From assembly GCA_963992225.1 (NCBI GenBank), contig CAXDTK010000266.1, positions 1 to 7,275 on the forward strand: a stretch of 7,275 nt of DNA, in the 5' to 3' direction. A model generated the notes under the pieces. The model was not told where the DNA came from, made no database searches, and worked only from the letters and a program-made list of their open reading frames with translations. This stretch comes from Pelomonas sp963992225 (GTDB lineage: Bacteria > Pseudomonadota > Gammaproteobacteria > Burkholderiales > Burkholderiaceae_C). This document shows positions 6,060 to 7,275 of this stretch, in pieces. Each line of letters starts with the position of its first letter. Positions within the stretch are counted from its first letter, which is position 1. A program made the translations under genes and the position numbers.

Positions 6060-6121
6060 CTGAAATTTCTGCCATTTACATACAATGCGGAAAATTCAGC
6101 CGCGTTTCATGGAAATTGCAG
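6060..6121. promoter_or_regulatory. Divergent regulatory region with repeated AT-rich motifs (putative Lrp operator)
   Basis: This is the core of the 99-bp gap between the acetolactate synthase and the regulator gene, and it is far more AT-rich than its surroundings. Three related direct motifs are seen: GAAATTTCTGCC (6062-6073), GAAAATTCAGCC (6090-6101) and GAAATTGCAG (6112-6121), with starts 28 and 22 bp apart. CTGAAATTT (6060-6068) and AAAATTCAG (6091-6099) also form an inverted repeat with one mismatch. They flank TACAAT (6081-6086), a 5 of 6 match to the -10 consensus that could serve the regulator gene, with no good -35. Lrp sites in E. coli are degenerate AT-rich palindromes repeated in phase, which fits. 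I could not define a clear minus-strand promoter. Confidence 0.45.
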
Positions 6122-6122
6122 A

Positions 6123-6584
6123 ATGGAACTGGACAAGTTCGACATCGCCATCCTCGAGGCCTTGCAGCGCGACGCGCGGGTCAGCCTGCAGGAGCTCAGT
6201 GGCCAGGTGGGCCTGACCAGCTCGCCCTGCTGGACCCGCATCAAGCGCATGGAGGCGGCCGGCGTCATCGAGGGCTACACGGTGCGCGTCAATGCCGAGA
6301 AGCTGGGCCTGGCGGACACGGTGATCGTCCAGGTCACGCTGGACAGCCATTCCGACGAGGCCTTGTTCGAGTTCGGCCGCGCGCTGGAGGCCATCCCCGA
6401 GGTGCTGGAGGCCTTCCTGATCTCGGGCGACTACGACTACTACATCCGCATCGCCGTGCGCGACACGCGCGACTACGAGCGCCTGTTGCGCGAGCGGCTC
6501 TACAAGATTCCCGGCATCCGCCACAGCCGCTCCAGCTTCGTGCTGCGCCAGCTCAAGCAGAGCCCGCTGCCGCTGCGGCGCTGA
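6123..6584 (+). CDS. Lrp/AsnC-family transcriptional regulator
   Basis: This 153-residue DNA-binding regulator has the standard two-domain layout. The N-terminal winged helix-turn-helix covers about 1-55: LDKFDIAILEALQRDARV, then a helix-turn-helix at 22-49 with the typical SPCWTRIKRME core. The C-terminal RAM/ligand domain covers about 65-143, with the family's glycine turn SGDYDYYIRI at 101-110. Family members form octamers or similar assemblies, wrap DNA and usually sense an amino acid. The ATG at 6123 fits the family N-terminus; the open frame continues upstream only as a shadow of the synthase gene. Only a weak GGAA precedes the start. Its divergent position suggests it controls the synthase and itself. 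The ligand cannot be read from the sequence; leucine or another branched-chain amino acid is a guess. Confidence 0.93.
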   Translation: MELDKFDIAILEALQRDARVSLQELSGQVGLTSSPCWTRIKRMEAAGVIEGYTVRVNAEKLGLADTVIVQVTLDSHSDEALFEFGRALEAIPEVLEAFLISGDYDYYIRIAVRDTRDYERLLRERLYKIPGIRHSRSSFVLRQLKQSPLPLRR

Positions 6585-6596
6585 TGTCGCGGGCGG

Positions 6597-7220
6597 TCAG
6601 GGCGTGGTGGCGAGGGCGTCGGCCTTGATGCGTGCGGCGGGGTCGCCGTTGCGGGCCGCGGCGTCGTACCAGTAGCGCGCCAGCCGCGCGTCGGCGGCCA
6701 CGCCGAGGCCGGTCTCGAACATCGACGCGACCAGGTATTGCGCGCCCACGTCACCCGCCCTGGCCGCCTCCAGGTACCAGCGGTGCGCCTGCGCCATGTC
6801 CTGCGCGCGGCCGCGGCCGAGGTAGTGGCAGGTGGCCGCGGCCAGCGCACCGTCCGGGTTGCCGTGCTCGGCGGCGCGTTCGAACCAGCTGCAGGCGGCC
6901 CGGGGGTCGGGCCTGCCGCGGCGGCCCTGCTCGATCATCTCGCCCAGCGCGTTCTCGGCCAGCGCCAGGCGCTGCGCCGCGGCGCGCTGCAGCAGCTGCC
7001 AGGCCCTGGCGTCGCTCGCGCCGGGCAGCTCGCGGCGCAGGTGCATCATGGCCAGGTTGAACTGGCCGAGCGCCTCGCCGCGCGCCGCCGCCGCCGTGAA
7101 GCCGCGGGCGGCGGCCGGGCGGTCGCCTTCGTCATAGGCGGCCACGGCTTCGGACAGCGACATGGCCTGGGCCAGCGAGGCGGCCAGCAGCAGCGCGGCG
7201 ATCAGGGGCGTCTTCGGCAT
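6597..7220 (-). CDS. Secreted Sel1-like repeat protein
   Basis: This 207-residue protein begins with a clear Sec signal peptide (LIAALLLAASLAQA, probable cleavage after residue 19), so it should be periplasmic. The mature part is almost wholly alpha-solenoid. A degenerate first unit covers 22-48, followed by four Sel1-type repeats of about 36 residues (about 50-84, 86-120, 122-156, 158-192). Each has the small-residue helix A, a Gly-rich turn (as in YLGRGRAQD or GLGVAADAR) and a helix B ending in W(Y/F)xxAAxxG. Such proteins usually act as protein-interaction scaffolds; the partner is unknown. A GGAG about 10 bp before the ATG supports the start at 7220. It converges on the regulator gene with only 12 bp between stops. 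No link to its neighbours is evident. Confidence 0.88.
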   Translation of the reverse strand: MPKTPLIAALLLAASLAQAMSLSEAVAAYDEGDRPAAARGFTAAAARGEALGQFNLAMMHLRRELPGASDARAWQLLQRAAAQRLALAENALGEMIEQGRRGRPDPRAACSWFERAAEHGNPDGALAAATCHYLGRGRAQDMAQAHRWYLEAARAGDVGAQYLVASMFETGLGVAADARLARYWYDAAARNGDPAARIKADALATTP

Positions 7221-7275
7221 GGCGGGCGGGCTCCGGGGCGCCGGGTGGGGCAGGGAAAGTGGCGCCTGCCTATGA

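Noticed and set aside
6075..6080. TTTACA as a -35 box for the regulator gene
   Set aside because: It matches 5 of 6 consensus positions but has no -10-like sequence 16-18 bp downstream. It directly abuts TACAAT, which is the better -10 candidate.
5463..6122. N-terminal extension of the Lrp-family regulator frame
   Set aside because: It runs antisense through the well-supported synthase gene and the promoter region. The regulator's family N-terminus begins at 6123.

Overview
The window is very GC-rich, gene-dense chromosomal DNA with strong G/C preference at third codon positions. Gene content and order suggest a betaproteobacterium of the order Burkholderiales, probably near the Rubrivivax/Leptothrix/Roseateles group. 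This placement is inferred from protein character and synteny, not from a search. I see no tRNA, rRNA, CRISPR array, insertion sequence or attachment site.

Layout. Bases 1-64 hold nothing I can assign. Bases about 65-210 look like a free-standing small RNA gene: a sigma70-like promoter, two back-to-back hairpins and a textbook Rho-independent terminator. The first hairpin presents a CCTCC anti-Shine-Dalgarno sequence in its loop. Next, on the plus strand, comes a tight run of six genes (286-4255) with gaps of 14 bp or less: hemJ (haem synthesis), a VanZ-family membrane protein, a thioredoxin-like [2Fe-2S] ferredoxin, an alpha/beta hydrolase, a PBP5-type D-Ala-D-Ala carboxypeptidase, and ybeD (DUF493). 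The last two keep the dacA-ybeD order known from E. coli, but the lipB-lipA pair that usually follows is absent.

Instead, an acetolactate synthase large-subunit gene (6023-4239, minus strand) converges on ybeD and overlaps its 3' end by 17 bp. It is divergent from an Lrp/AsnC-family regulator (6123-6584, plus strand). The 99-bp region between them is locally AT-rich and carries three copies of a GAAAWTT-type motif around a TACAAT -10 box. This suggests an Lrp-type local switch on branched-chain amino acid synthesis, as Lrp does for ilvIH in E. coli; no small regulatory subunit gene lies beside this enzyme. Last, a secreted Sel1-repeat protein gene (7220-6597, minus) converges on the regulator gene.

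The most interesting item is the candidate small RNA at 100-210. Its exposed anti-Shine-Dalgarno loop recalls a class of betaproteobacterial RNAs reported as toxic when cloned in E. coli. The other leads are the orphan acetolactate synthase with its repeat-bearing intergenic region, and two genes (hemJ and the ferredoxin) that look leaderless or nearly so.
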